64,000 nucleotides of DNA, from contig NC_088303.1 of the NCBI RefSeq assembly GCF_032854445.1, forward strand, positions 5,711,501-5,775,500, written 5' to 3'. The translations under genes and the position numbers were made by a program. Below the pieces are notes generated by a model, which made no database searches, had not been told where the DNA came from, and saw only the letters and a program-made list of their open reading frames with translations. Shown here piece after piece: positions 23,496-36,686 of this stretch. The DNA is from Liolophura sinensis. Taxonomy: Eukaryota; Mollusca; Polyplacophora; Chitonida; Chitonidae. How positions within the stretch are numbered: the first letter of the stretch is position 1; each line of letters begins with the position of its first letter.

Positions 23496-26400
23496 TCAGT
23501 TAGACCATTTGCCATAGCCAGGCAGAATTCCATGTGAATTGATGACGTCAACAACAAGGTTATGCTTGAATTCATTCCACTCTCTGTTCAACTCCTGGTT
23601 AATATACTCCTCTTCAATGTCATCCTGAAATGGAATTTTGAGAACAAATACAGCACTGAGAGCAGAAAATTAACCATAAATCTATATCTGTCGGTGACTT
23701 TTTAGTTCCCTCAGTTACCACTAACAATGGACTAATAACATATTAAGTTTGCATCTAAAACCAGATTCAGCTTGCATTAGGTTTGTTGGGCATCTTGGAA
23801 AGCGCAGTGATTGTCCGTGCAGAGCTCCCTCCTCCCATTCGCCTGTCTGCCATCATGCAAGAAGAATATTCTGGAAACATTAACCATGCTAAATTGACAT
23901 TCAAAGGTTTGGAGGTACAATTATGCATTTTGTGTGTTAAATGCTGTGCCCAAGAGTTTTTCACTTTTCTTGACGAGTGGCAGTAACCAGAGTGCATGGA
24001 GTTCATCACCTGCCTTCGCCAGATACTTGACAAACTTTCCAGTACACATATAGAACAGTGTGTGCTGTATTCGCATGTGCAGCCTCACTGGTTAAGGGCA
24101 TGCTGGTTGCAGTGAGTCATCACCACAACCATCTTAGCCATCAAGGCTGCTATTGATTATTATAAGAAAAATGTATCCGCATAGTAGAATGTTTCTATTT
24201 TTTATTTCTGTGTCCAAAAAACAAATTGTCATCCACTGTTGACCTAATATTCTGTGAAAATGTCTCGCTTTTAACCCTACGTCAGCAAAACTTGTCATAG
24301 ATAATGGCAGATGGTAGTTATGTTTGATGACAAACCTTTGTAAGTTTCCCAAATGTTTCCTCGTTAGACTGTACAAACAACTGCCTGGTTACATCATCTA
24401 GCTCTGTTAGATCAGAAAGAAAACAGTGGGAATCAAAGACACATTAAAACTAGATTGATTTGTGAAGCAGAAATATAGAAAGATAATTTCAGATTCAATT
24501 ATTTCTGTGAAATAACTTTTTGTTACAGAGAGTTTTTTACCAAAAAGTTTTCATTCACAAGCTCTGCGGTCAGTTTTACAGATGGAGGAATCTGTAAATT
24601 TTACCCAGGGCATACGACTGACCTAGGTATGAAATCTGATTTTATCCAGAGAAAATGTTTTTCATGAACTGATCTACCTAATGATCTGTGAAAGCAGTAT
24701 TTCGTTACAAATGTTCATTCACTCCTCGATAACACTGCATTATAAAAAAAAGACGAGAAAAAATCATTTGTAGGTAACAACAGTTTCTACTGACCTTCGA
24801 CCTTGTCAGGTGTGATGACCCCCAGCTGCACTGGCGTTGCGGTGACTACAGAACATGTGATAGGCTCCCTTTTCAGCAAACTAATCTCGGCAAAAGAATC
24901 TGATGTCTTCAGTTTCCCCATTACAACCTGTTTGGATTTCTTTTCCTGATTAACAAAAGCATGAGAGAATTGGCACAAGAATACAAATTTTATGAACAAA
25001 TTCAAAATATGTGAAAAGCACTAGGCTTGCACAATTTTCTACTGAAAATATACAAATCATTGATATCCTGGAATTCATGACACCAATAATATCTGTTTTC
25101 AATTATGTCTTATTCAGCCAAATTTACTCGTGTCCACTCTTGTTTTCATAATGTGGCTATACAGGTTTTATTTTTTTGAAAATGGGGAGTCCACATGTTT
25201 CAATTTACGTGTTATTTATCTGATTGGTGTTTGTGCTGAACAATTTTTCAGTGTGGCAACGCCAATTTTTCACTTTTACAGCACAAATCTTCCCAACTTA
25301 ATGCTGTAGCAGGACGAGAGATGGCAGGAATTGAGAATGTGACTGGTGGGAACAAGCCTGTAAGGGCACCTGGGTGCTTTGACGGAGTAGTATCCATTTT
25401 GAACGCGTCTAGAGGCTACAAATAAGAATCTGCACACATAGTCTGACCCATTGCTCAGCCAGGATTGCTTACCACTATGCCACAGGGTCTGACCCATTGC
25501 TCAGCCAGGATTACTTACCACTATGCCACAGGGTCTTACCCATTGCTCAGCCAGGATTGATAACCACTATGCCACAGGGTCTGACCCATTGCTCAGCCAG
25601 GATATCTAACAACTGGACACAGGGTCTGACCAATTGCTCAGCCAGGATTACCAACCACTGGGCCACAGTGTCTGACCCATTGCTCAGCCAGGATTGCTAA
25701 CCACTGGGCCACAGTGTCTGATCCATTGCTCAGCCAGGATTACTAACCACTGGGCCACGGTGTCTGATCCATTGCTCAGCCAGGATTACTAACCACTGGG
25801 CCACAGTGTCTGATCCATTGCTCAGCCAGGATTACCAACCACTGGGCCACAGTGTCTGACCCATTGCTCAGCCAGGATTGTTAGCCAATATGCCACAGGG
25901 TCTTACCCATTGCTCAGCCAGGATTGTTAAACACTGGGCCACAGGGTCTGACCCATTGCTCAGCCAGGATTGTTAGCCAATATGCCACAGGGTCTTACCC
26001 ATTGCTCAGCCAGGATTGTTAAACACGGCCACAGGGTCTGACCCATTGCTCAGCCAGGATTGTTAACCAATATGCCACAGGGTCTGACCCATTGCTCATG
26101 CAATCATGTTACCAAGAGGTTGCAACATCAAAACTTTAAATCACAGCACTGCTCACCTTGCGGCCATTCTTCAGTGTAACAATGACATCAACCTGCCTCA
26201 GAACATGGCACTCTCCAGTTCGTATGAAGGCCAAGTAAGGAGCTTTGTATCCTTCACTCACCAGAACTGAAACAAAACCAAGTGTCATTCATGAAATTAT
26301 CTTTCTTTCTGAAACACTATTTTAACAGTTATGCATTGCTAACCACTATTTATGGTGGTTAGGAGAACACTAACATTGAGTATATGTCAGATAAAAAACC

Positions 26401-29400
26401 AACCCAATGTGTCCAGGAAAATGGTTTGATTTATTCTTTATAACGTTGTGAGCCAAGTGAGATGCGTTCCTTTAAACATAGCAAATATTGCAACTAGTGA
26501 TTTCACATTTGACTTTTCCCAAAGCTAGATTTCTGCATTCAAAATGCACATACATATACACTGTACATACAGACTTATGAATCTCTTTACCAAATGGGTC
26601 TTGAACTACATTTTATTCAACCAAAAATTATGGAAATTATTCTTACTGTGACCCAAGAGACTACATAATCCAATGTTCCGAAAGCAAATTGTTTGGTTGG
26701 AAAAAATTTAAAACAATGTATTAAACTTATTTTTTCTGGGTATTTCATGTGACATAAAGGTGTTTTCTTAGTCTTCAAGAAGTTTATTCACACACCACTT
26801 TCATTTCCTATGGGCCAAAAAACATGAATAAAAATACTGCTTGCAAACCAATCCGTATACAGATAGGATACGAAAAGCGGATTAAAACTGAAATAACAAG
26901 GGGAGAAATGACAGATTTTTGCTTGCATTTGATCTCCTTCAAGAAAAGGTGGTTTTCCAGGAGATAATAAGTTAGTGACTTACTGGTGTTGGCAGGGTAT
27001 TTCATCCATTCTATCAAGTCTGCCACCTTCAGCAACGGTTGTCTGGGCCATAGTTTGTAATTGCCACAAGATATCAATAAATTCACTTTTTCTGTCTGTT
27101 CTCTGTGATGGATTTGCTGGCAAGGTAAAGGAAGACTTTTCACAGGACAACATATACAACACTACTAAAACTGAGAATCTGTTCACCTATATGATGACAG
27201 CCGTTAATATCCATGGGGCACTCAACCACCAACATTTGGCAAGTTACTGATGAACTTTCCCACATGTGATGTACAAATATGCAAGCTACATGTATATTGA
27301 TTAAAGACTAGTAGTCTTAAACAAATATCAAACACTGGTGACATCAATTTGATTTTATGTTTTTTTACGGCGAGGGGACTGTAGTAAGGCTGTTGTTAGG
27401 ATTTGGTTTCCCGCCTTTTTGGCAACACTGATGAGTTAGGTTTAAAGACTTTGGGGAGGAAATTCATCATTAGTGGTTCATATTAAGTAGGGATATTGCT
27501 TTATGACTCTGTTCGTATTAACACGTACTTTGTCATCATGGTTACTAGCTTGCAGGTCGAATGATATTTAAAAAGATTTGCAGTAAAATTTAGTGTGGTA
27601 GAGTTACTGTGGTTTCATAGCGATTAAATGATGTTTATTTATAAAAGCAGAGGTAGAAGGTTTTTCATATTTTGCATTCCTCTAGAGTATAAATAGCAGA
27701 TTAAGTAGCAGTTAAATGTTCTTACTTGTACCTTTTCGTAAATGTTCTTACATGTACCTTTTAGTAAATGTTCTTACATGTGCCTTTTAGTAAATGTTCT
27801 TACATGTGCCTTAGTAAATGTTCTTACATGTGCCTTTTAGTAAATGCTCTTGCATGTGCCTTTAAGTAAATGTTCTTACATGTACCTTTTATTAAATGTT
27901 CTTACATGTACCTTTTAGTAAATGTTTTTACATGTACCTTTTAGTAAATGTTCTTACATGTGCCTTAGTAAATGTTCTTACATGTGCCTTTTAGTAAATG
28001 CTCTTAGATGTGCCTTTAAGTAAATGTTCTTACCTGTGCCTTTAAGTAAATGTTCTTACATGTGCCTTTTAGTACATGTTCTTACATGTGCCTTTAAGTA
28101 AATGTTCTTACAAGTACCTTTTAGTAAATGTTCTTACATGTGCCTTTAAGTAAATGTTCTTACATGTGACTTTTAGTACATGTTCTTACATGTGCCTTTA
28201 AGTAAATGTTCTTACATGTAACTTTTAGTAAATGTTCTCACATGTGCCTTTTAAAAGTGTCTTTTTGGAAACACAAATCTTAGTTAAGTCATGTACTGAG
28301 TAGACATCCACTAAGGTCCTCGTTGGGGCTATAAAAGTCCTGCCCTAATGTGAACAGTGCCGTGAGGAGTTAGTCACCACCTTGGACAGTCATCAGCCTG
28401 GCTGGTCACCCAGGTGGCAGCAATACACATCACTCACTCTGATTTTGTGTTTGGGTCAGTTATTTGCCCATCACTTAATGTTAGTGATAGCTAACCTGTT
28501 GCCTCACCCCAGGTTACACGATGCTCCAAAAATGAAATAAAAAATAAACCTAAAAATCCTCCTTTCTACTATGTTTTATAATGACATTTTTATGACTTTT
28601 CTGTTTTTCAAGGCTTTAGTTCACATTACCCATAAAGTAGATGATTTTCAGGTTTTATTATCATTTTTATAAGCTCTTCCCACAGTAAAAAAAAGTTTAT
28701 TTCACTCAGAAAACAAAAAATATCAATTAGTGTGACTTCACTACCACTGACAGTGCAAAGTTTCAAGAAAACTGCATGAAAACTACAGCAGCACTGATAT
28801 CTTGACAAGCTAAACAGAATCTGTCTTCAAACATTCCGAGATAACAAGGGTGAAAATTAAAGAAAATCTACTGAAAACTATACTGACCATTTACACTGTA
28901 CCTGTGAACAAATTAGTCAAAATGCTTCTCTGCATGGTACTTGTAAGTTGGAAAATCTAAAGAGGCAACAGTTTTGTCACAAATGACAACCTTTTGCAAT
29001 TAAATGTACATCAGTTCCACTGCTGATATGAAAACCATTATCATGTGGATGAGGACAGTCACAGATACAAATAGAGACGGCATAATAACAGTTCTCAGCC
29101 ATTCATGGCTGAGGGGTAAAAACTGGTATTGATGAGGGAAGTTTTACCTTCTAATACTCAAAATGGTGCAGGTCACCATTAAAGCAACTATCTGAGGAGA
29201 GTTAAAGCAATATTTGCACACACTGAAATAACCACTTATATAAGTATTTCCACTATATGCTTACATACCTCTATAACTCTGGCATAATCAGAAGTTGTCA
29301 CTTTGAAAAATTCACAATTCTGCTCTGTGGTGACGACACTCAGAATTCTGAAGCAAAGGAAATACAAAGAATTCTGTGTTACTAATTCATTTCAAATACA

Positions 29401-32400
29401 TTCCAGCTTCATTTCAAAACAATATACTTAATGGTTATCTCAAAATTCTTATGCAAACTTATTCCCCTTGATGCACCTGATCCTCAAAATATCCAGTCAT
29501 AAGTCATATCTGAGGGATGTGGTAAAGTTCACCAATCCTCTTTTCTGAACAAAATAATTGAAGAAGCACTCACTGCTCATGTGTACTTACTTTGAATTTG
29601 GTTCCCGTCCTTCAACTTTTTTCAATGTTCCAAAGCAGCTCCCCACAGTAAGCTAAAACATCATACACGTCCAATAGTCAAAACACATCATAGTCAAAAA
29701 CTCAATTCATCAAAATAAGCTATGAGTATGACTCGTATGTAAAGAAATTTGTAAACATAAAGATGATTTTGGACAAGCAAATTAGGTAGGCGTTAACAAT
29801 GTTAACGTATGGAAACTGCACAATAAAAAAACCCGAAAAACAATCATGCTCAACTAAAATATGTATTTAAGGACATGGCTAATGGCAATCTGAACATGAA
29901 AAACATCAATATCTGTGTCTGTGTAACTCAATCTTACCGTTTCATCTGTGTCTGTGGAGATCGGTGTTGGTGACCTAAACATGTCAGGTTCAGGTGTAGT
30001 ACATACATATGGGTATGTCTGAGGCTTGACAGTCCCTCGTAATATCACGTGGATACCCATGGTGCCAAATACTATGTGCAAATACATAAAAAAGGGAGAA
30101 AGGAAAAACGTATTCAGGGTGACGGCATAATATAGTTGGATAATGTGTTAGTAAACTGTTCATTCAATGAGGAAAGTGTTGATAATTACAGACACTTTAA
30201 CACGTAACTGTAACAAACCAAATGCAAGTACATACAGGTAAGTAGAACATAATAGAAATTTTAATGGAAAAACAAATATAAAGTATGTACGAGATGAAAC
30301 AAAAACACTTTCAAAACAGTTCATCTTTTTTTTCCAGATTTTTTTAATAACCACTAAAATTCATTTAAAACAAAGGCTTTTGCTCTGGCAAGTTTTTGCC
30401 ACTTATTACATGTACATGTATACACAGACTGCTAGACTTCTACCTTCAAAATGCACATACTGTACACTTAGCTGTGAATGCATTCCCCAAATCGAACCTG
30501 AAAGAAATTATTTTCAGGAAAAAGGGCAGATATGGATGTCATTGTTAAACACAGAGTCCCAACAGAGGAAGAACCCAATGTTTGAAAAGCTTTTTATTTA
30601 GCTTGATAATCTTCTACAAAAGTAAACAGTTAACTATTTTTCTGGACAGAGTTTAACATTTTTTTTTATCTGCCATATAATATGTGCACTATGTAGATTG
30701 TGTTCATTGACTATGAACCATAGTTAATGCATTTTTAGGCCCTTAATTTGCTGCCACAAATTTCTTTCACTTCAGCAAATTCTTCTGATGCCTATATTTC
30801 ACTGTCATGCAAGAACACGTAGTCATCCACAACTAAATTTTTACCACACACTTCACTACCTGTGGTGTTCTCCCCTTTCCGTGTTTCCAGCATGGCTACA
30901 GCACAAAGCTCTCGTAACGTACTCTCCGGGATCACATCAATCAGTAAGTCAAATGTCTTCATCACGTTAAATATCTTATCGTTGTCTGCCGTTGTCCTGT
31001 CAAAGGGGCTGAATAGGAAAGTACACATTCGTGTAAACAATGATTGCTCATTCTTGTAATGCACTCATGATTTATTTCGTGTAAGATGCACAGTGACGTA
31101 TTACTAATGAGGCAAATAATTTGTACTTTATGAACAAAGCTCTTCATAATGTAAAATTTCTACATTAGCCTCAAACTTGTTTCTTAGTGCATCGAGTTAT
31201 AACTGTGGCTGAGAAATATCTCATGACATCTCATGACACTTTGTTTTAAAACTGAACAAAACAGTGCAAAACTTACACTTCATCTGTAACTTGTCATAGA
31301 GAAATCACATATCAAGTAGGCTTCTACTCAACTAGACTCTGTCCAGAAGACATAGCCAGTCCAAAACAGGATATAATTTTATGGAAAAAAAGAGAAAATG
31401 GCCCGAAACTCAAGTTTGGATGAACTTTCAAGAAGATGAATTTGCCCAAAACAAACAAACAAAAAAAAAAAAGGGACAACTAAATCCTGTTGAAAATGGA
31501 CGAAGCTTGAACTTGATATGTTAGTCGAGATGTTAAAGCAACATATTAAGTTTCAATTCAATATGATGGACCAATCTGCAAAACAAAATTTTTTTGGGGG
31601 ATGAACTGGCTCTGGTACTGGTAGGGGACAACTTAATCCAGAATAAATAAACCACCATTCAGTAGGAATGTATGTCCAATGAAGTGTATGGACACAGTAT
31701 CTTTGTAACTTACAGCTTCCTCAGAAGTTTTCTCACAGTCTTTAGATTTTCAGCCTTTACAGATTCGGGGTCTTCACTTTTTCGCTCCTTATGTAACAAG
31801 CGAAGGTGGTCCCTGACATCATGGGAAACGGAGTCAATTGCCAGAGGCTTTTGCACAGGAACCGTGACTGTTTTAGAATCAGGTGCTTGGGCTACAAAAT
31901 AAAACATAATGATAACAAGTCATTTACATTTACAGACAGAGAAATAAGGACCATTTCCCACCTGAAACAAGCAGGTCCAAGCAGTATATTTTGTTCTACA
32001 TGTAACTACATGTAGTTACAAAGCAAACAGCTAGTTCACCACCACTGTAGCATAAGAGAATGGTGTGTTTTACACAGTTTCCAACCAACTTGCTTAGGTT
32101 AGAAATAGTCCCTGCTGTTATGATCACTGTCTAACACTTCATAATTAAATATTCATGCACATGACGGTTGAATATCTAATCAGAAAATAAAAAACAGTAA
32201 TTAAATTCTTTTACAATGCTAATGAGGGGGCCTTCGGTGACTCGTTATCCTAAAAGGTAGCTCTAATACTGCAGCAGACAGGTCCGTATTGGTGAAAGAA
32301 GGCTAAAGAATAAAGTAACATTCAGACAGCAACTATAACTTTTTCAGATTTTTTAAAAAGTATTAAATGTATTCAAATGTCTGAATTCTACGGTGGGTTT

Positions 32401-35400
32401 AATGGATGCTACATCATTTTTGTTGGTTTATATCCATCTGCAGGAGAAACTTTTTTTAAAAGCAATTTTTTTACTCAAGCTCTTTCAATATTAAAAGCTC
32501 TTTTAAGAGTCAGAAAACTTACATCAGAGTTCAACACTGGTTATATGGTTGATAAAGCTTCAACCATTTGAATTCATTTATGGCTCTATTATATCTTCAA
32601 CATTTAGGCATGTTCACCTGTTATTGTTTAAACTTAAGTTGAGTCATTTCTCTGCACAGGCTGAAACTATTTATGTTAACTGTTAGCTATATACTCTGAA
32701 TAAATGCCATAATCAAGACATTCAGCAGAGGGGGGATGTATTGCAAAGTTGCTCTTAACCATACAAAAAGACTGAAAAAATAGGTAACTCTCTAAAAACG
32801 AATTATACCATGCTAAAATATAAGAGGTAAAGCTGTTCTCACCAACAGCCTTCACTGTTCCTCGTGATGTGCACAGACTCGCTGCTGAAGCCCTGGCAAC
32901 TCTGCAAAATAAAAAAAAGTGATCTTTTCACGTTTTTTTATTCCAAATTTTTCTATGAATTTGTTATTTCTATGTAACATTATGAACATATAAATATATA
33001 CATGTAAGCAGTTTTAGATGTGAATAAATCTTATAAATTATTATGTGTGTTGCTAAAGTGGAATGCAATGTTTGGCACAGAAGATGTCTGGTAGTACACT
33101 CATGACCTAAAATTTTGCCCCAAAAGGTACATTTTCACAAACAAGTAAATATCAAAGAATATTATTTGCTTGTTTATTTGAATGGGATTTTATGCTGTAC
33201 TTAAGAATATTTCTCGTATACGACAGTGGCCAGCATTATGGTGGGAGGAACCCATGACCATCCACAGGTTGCTGTCAGACCTTTCCACGTACGAAAGGAG
33301 ATCAAAGAATATTACTTTTGGTACTGAAACTTACATGTTTCCATTTGAATATAATCATACTTTCCAAACAAACTTCAAAATACCTTTTTAAGATCAAATG
33401 AGCTCACAGGACCAGGCAAAATGTAGGTAAAATTCTAGGTCATTTATCCTATTAAAAGTACATGCACACATGGCTACGTAATGGCTTACTATTTATTATC
33501 TTCTTTGCCAGGTCAACACTGACCATACTGTATGTCACCATGATTTTACATAGCTCTATATCCCCGATGAGTAAGGATTTTCAAAACTGCAGCAGAATTA
33601 TAACAATGAAGAAATTCTGAAGGATTTGTTCCTCGTTATACCTCTTCTCCACACCAGAGGAAAAAAAAAATCTTTTTATCTCTCCATCCTTTCATATATA
33701 ATGGATGTATATCGTGACCATAAGTGACAAAGTCTATTATCTGGGAACTGGAATGTTGCAGGCTAGTATTAACTAATACTAATAACCTACTGGTCTCATG
33801 TAACCATCACATGGTGTCAGATTGTTTTATGGAAGTTTTGTCAATGTTTAATAAAATATTAAAGATGGATCTGGCCCGAGGTTGATCTGTGACATCTTGC
33901 ATATCATAAACAAATGACCGTACCCTCTTTTCTCTGAATGGATTGGGAGACCATGCTTTTTGGGAGGCTTGACAAACATAGACTGGACATTTTTCATAAA
34001 AAGCTGATGGGCTTCATCAGTTGTTTTTTCATTTGTTCTGGAACAAGAAAACACAACATTTAATTGCTCAAGGATAGATAAATGAACCCAATAATAATTA
34101 ATGTAACTGATGTTAAAGAACTGATGGATATATAAAGGATGATGGAAACTGAAACTTTGATCAATTTTGAGTAGGAAATACATAACTTATTACATCTGAA
34201 TAATCGAATGGGTTAGTCGTTTCCATATTACCAGAAATCCATTATCTACAAGTATGCAACTTCCCTATAGCTAGTCTCCACGGCACCTTACACTTTTCAA
34301 CAATTGTGAATACATTATGTGACGTATCTGCGCAGTGATGTATTTTAATTTTTCTCTCTACTGAACAGCAAAGTTTGAGAAATGGCTGATGCATGGTAGG
34401 GAAAAATGTTTCTAAAGCTGTTGTGTTGAAATAGACTTTAAAAAATTATGACAACGGAACGATTTGTAAAAGGACAACAATATCTTTGACATTAACTGTT
34501 TTAGAGTTGCTTGGAAATATTAAAATAGTCAGTGGATTCTTAACTGCATAGCAACAATGATTAGCGAAATCGTAGTTTTTAAATATGGAGTTTCAGTTTC
34601 AACATGTGGCCAGTTCTTGTAGATGCCGCTTACATTAGACTTCCCATGATTCAATTCACAATTTGCACCCAAGAAGTTGGCATGTCTCTCCATCAGGTGG
34701 CTCAAGCTTCTATAGATGATGTAACACATGTTATGTGCTCTGGATACAAGCTATAAGGAACTTGCATAGTTCTAGGTAATGGACTTCTGATATTACATTA
34801 CAACATTGATAATTTCAAGTTTTTGAAATATTATTCATGACATGATATCTCATACTGACAAAATGTAATAACAGATGAAATAATTATATTTAGAGTGTGG
34901 AAAAAGAATCTTACTGATTAAGACAAATTACGTAATGTATACAGTGATATTCAAAGCATGGCAGGGGGTCTGTACAGTTTTGATTTTTACGCAGATTTCT
35001 TTAACTGAACAGATAAAGCATCAAATACTAACCCACTCCTTAATCCATCAATAGAACACAGCCACTTGAGCTTGTCGTAATTTATAACTGGAATATTTTC
35101 AATCTTTGGCACTAAAATGACAAAATTGAAGGCAAGGTTTGACCAATAAAATTATAAATGTAGATATTTAAGCAACTGAAGTTTACTGTATTAAAGTTGA
35201 CAATGTAAGAAACATATGTAGGCCTATACTGTTGTACATACTACACTTTGTTTCAACATTAAGGTAATTGCAAACGAACCAAATATAGATCAAGTGCGTA
35301 CTACTGTATGCAGCTTGCATAACTTTTCCTATCCTGTTTGTCCATCGGTAATGACCGATTCTTGTGCATGCAGGGGTCTTCTGTTTACGTTTACAGATAT

Positions 35401-35698
35401 GGATAGTAGTTTTCAAAATTATGTCGTGACAGCACATGACAGAACAAAACCCAAAAGCTGACAAAAGTGCGGTTTTGTGAAAACAAATGATTTAAAAGTA
35501 AGTTTGCACAACATTAAAGAACGCACAAAAATCGGACTCGGCTCTTTGACTGAGCAACAACAACATACGTGTGTGTTGTACTTTTCGTTTGTCTCGTTCC
35601 CCCCACTGTTTATGAGGGTGTCGTTTCGCTTCCACTCGAGCTAATTCCATTTTTCGCTCAATAACTGCTGAAACTTTACTGTGCAAAATATCCTGCAT
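23496..35698 (-). CDS. CNBD1: CNBD1-like protein with two cyclic-nucleotide-binding folds, 14 exons
   Basis: Exons in transcription order: 35698-35569, 35111-35033, 34037-33919, 32899-32843, 31891-31714, 31008-30860, 30071-29938, 29652-29591, 29347-29269, 27116-26984, 26266-26157, 24945-24795, 24403-24336 and 23624-23496. All are GT-AG with consistent phase, giving 525 residues; human CNBD1 is somewhat shorter. INYDKLKWLCSIDGLRSG and EAHQLFMKNVQSMF resemble the N-terminal region of vertebrate CNBD1. The first cyclic-nucleotide-binding fold spans about residues 236-329 (MGIHVILRGTVKP, VGSCFG, ILSVVTTEQNCEFFKV). The second spans about 350-460 (PLLKVADLIEWMKYPANT, APYLAFIRTGECHVLR, FAEISLLKREPITCSVV). 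The cassette arginine that normally holds the cyclic phosphate is absent from both, so nucleotide binding is doubtful. A hydrophilic tail ends GILPGYGKWSN. No transmembrane segment or signal peptide is visible. An X-box lies just upstream. The gene converges on ACD. Confidence 0.85.
25438..26098. repeat. Minisatellite, 46-bp unit, about 14 copies
   Basis: Copies of a 46-bp unit with the invariant core CATTGCTCAGCCAGGAT and a variable part around AACCACTGGGCCACAGGGTC. Two main variants (ACTATGCCACAGGG and ACTGGGCCACAGTG) are arranged in blocks. It lies in the CNBD1 intron between exons 11 and 12, about 60 bp from exon 11. Confidence 0.95.
27720..28255. repeat. Minisatellite, 26-bp unit, about 20 copies
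   Basis: Copies of a unit combining TAAATGTTCTTACATGTGCC with TTTTAG; some copies are 24 bp. It lies in the CNBD1 intron between exons 9 and 10. In the transcribed sense each unit contains TTTACTAAAAG, which resembles a branch point plus AG. Confidence 0.95.
33098..33452. mobile_element. MITE-like element, family A, split by a SINE
   Basis: The left end ATGACCTAAAATTTTGCCCC and the reverse complement of the right end (ATGACCTAGAATTTTACC) form an imperfect inverted repeat like that of 9318-9536. A truncated V-SINE with its own target-site duplication sits inside (33168-33300), so the MITE is older. It lies in the CNBD1 intron between exons 3 and 4. Confidence 0.45.
33168..33300 (-). mobile_element. 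5'-truncated V-SINE, minus strand, with target-site duplication
   Basis: Reversed tail and core: ACTTAAGAATATTTCTCGTA, then GACAGTGGCCAGCATTATGG and CACAGGTTGCTGTCAGACC. The flanks are direct repeats: ATCAAAGAATATTATTT at 33151-33167 and ATCAAAGAATATTACTT at 33301-33317. The head is missing, as expected for 5' truncation during target-primed insertion. Confidence 0.85.
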
Positions 35699-35795
35699 CT
35701 TGGGAAAGTTTGCTAATTCGGCTCACGTAAATGCCGTTCAACTCTCTTAACAGGTGTCAGTTCGATACGCCAATGCGCAAGCGCAATGTTTACAC

Positions 35796-35808
35796 GTAGC
35801 CCAGCAAC
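35796..35808. promoter_or_regulatory. RFX X-box upstream of the CNBD1-like gene
   Basis: GTAGCC-C-AGCAAC fits the RFX consensus GTNRCC-N(0-3)-RGYAAC exactly. It lies about 100 bp upstream of the CNBD1 start codon on the - strand. X-boxes near start codons mark many ciliary genes. A partly overlapping half-site (GTTGCTGGCC) follows. Confidence 0.6.
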
Positions 35809-36686
35809 CATGTTGCTGGCCAGTGGTAGACATTCTCACGTGCACACGGAGAAAAAGTGGCGGTAAATTAAAGCTGTCGCATGATCAATGATGAGTGCAA
35901 ATCACTTCATGAACGCACAACAGTGTGACATGGTAATGTGAGAAAATTTCTGTGTCTATGAAAGGACAGCGATTTTTTTTTCAGTACCGGTACTTGCTTG
36001 GCCTTCACTTCACTTTACATGTAGGCCTACTGGTGTAGTGTAGTGCATCGCTATATACACAGTATGTACATGATGAAGGCCTAAAGCAGCCATAAGTATA
36101 TAAGTACATTTGTAAGTGCTGAGAAAAAATCGCTACATAATGACTGATGTACATATGTAGGCCAATAAATATGTGTATATATCTCGTACTGATTCTAAAG
36201 GCCATAGTATTATACCAACTAGTATGTGTATTGGATGTAAAGAAGGACAAGGTTGGGAGCGAAATTTTACAGATTAAAGCATTATTTTCCCTTTTACACT
36301 TGATCCTAGATATACCAGCATCGTCAGTAACTAACAGAAACCTGACATTATAAAAAGAAAGTGCAAATGAATACATTGTAAATAAATAAATAAATGGTAC
36401 ATTGAAACGTAAGCTACGGTGCAGCCGACATTGATAAGTGTAGCCTACACATGCAGAGTAAAAATATCATGTCTTGAAGGTATGTTAATGACGTGATAAA
36501 AGACTCCAGTATTAAGCCGGCTAGAGCAGTGACAACAGTGCGATAATTGGCAAATGGTCAAACATAACTGGGAAATTCGGGTTGTTGTCAATTTAAGGAT
36601 GTTCATTTCATTTTATTAGATGTCACTGGTCTAGAATTACTCAAAATGCTGCGTCATCATCACATTGCAAAGATGTTACAATAACA
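35809..36686. other. Intergenic, upstream of CNBD1
   Basis: Apart from the X-box at its edge, nothing recognisable is seen. A short AATAAATAAATAAATGG run at 36380 may be a SINE tail remnant. Confidence 0.5.
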
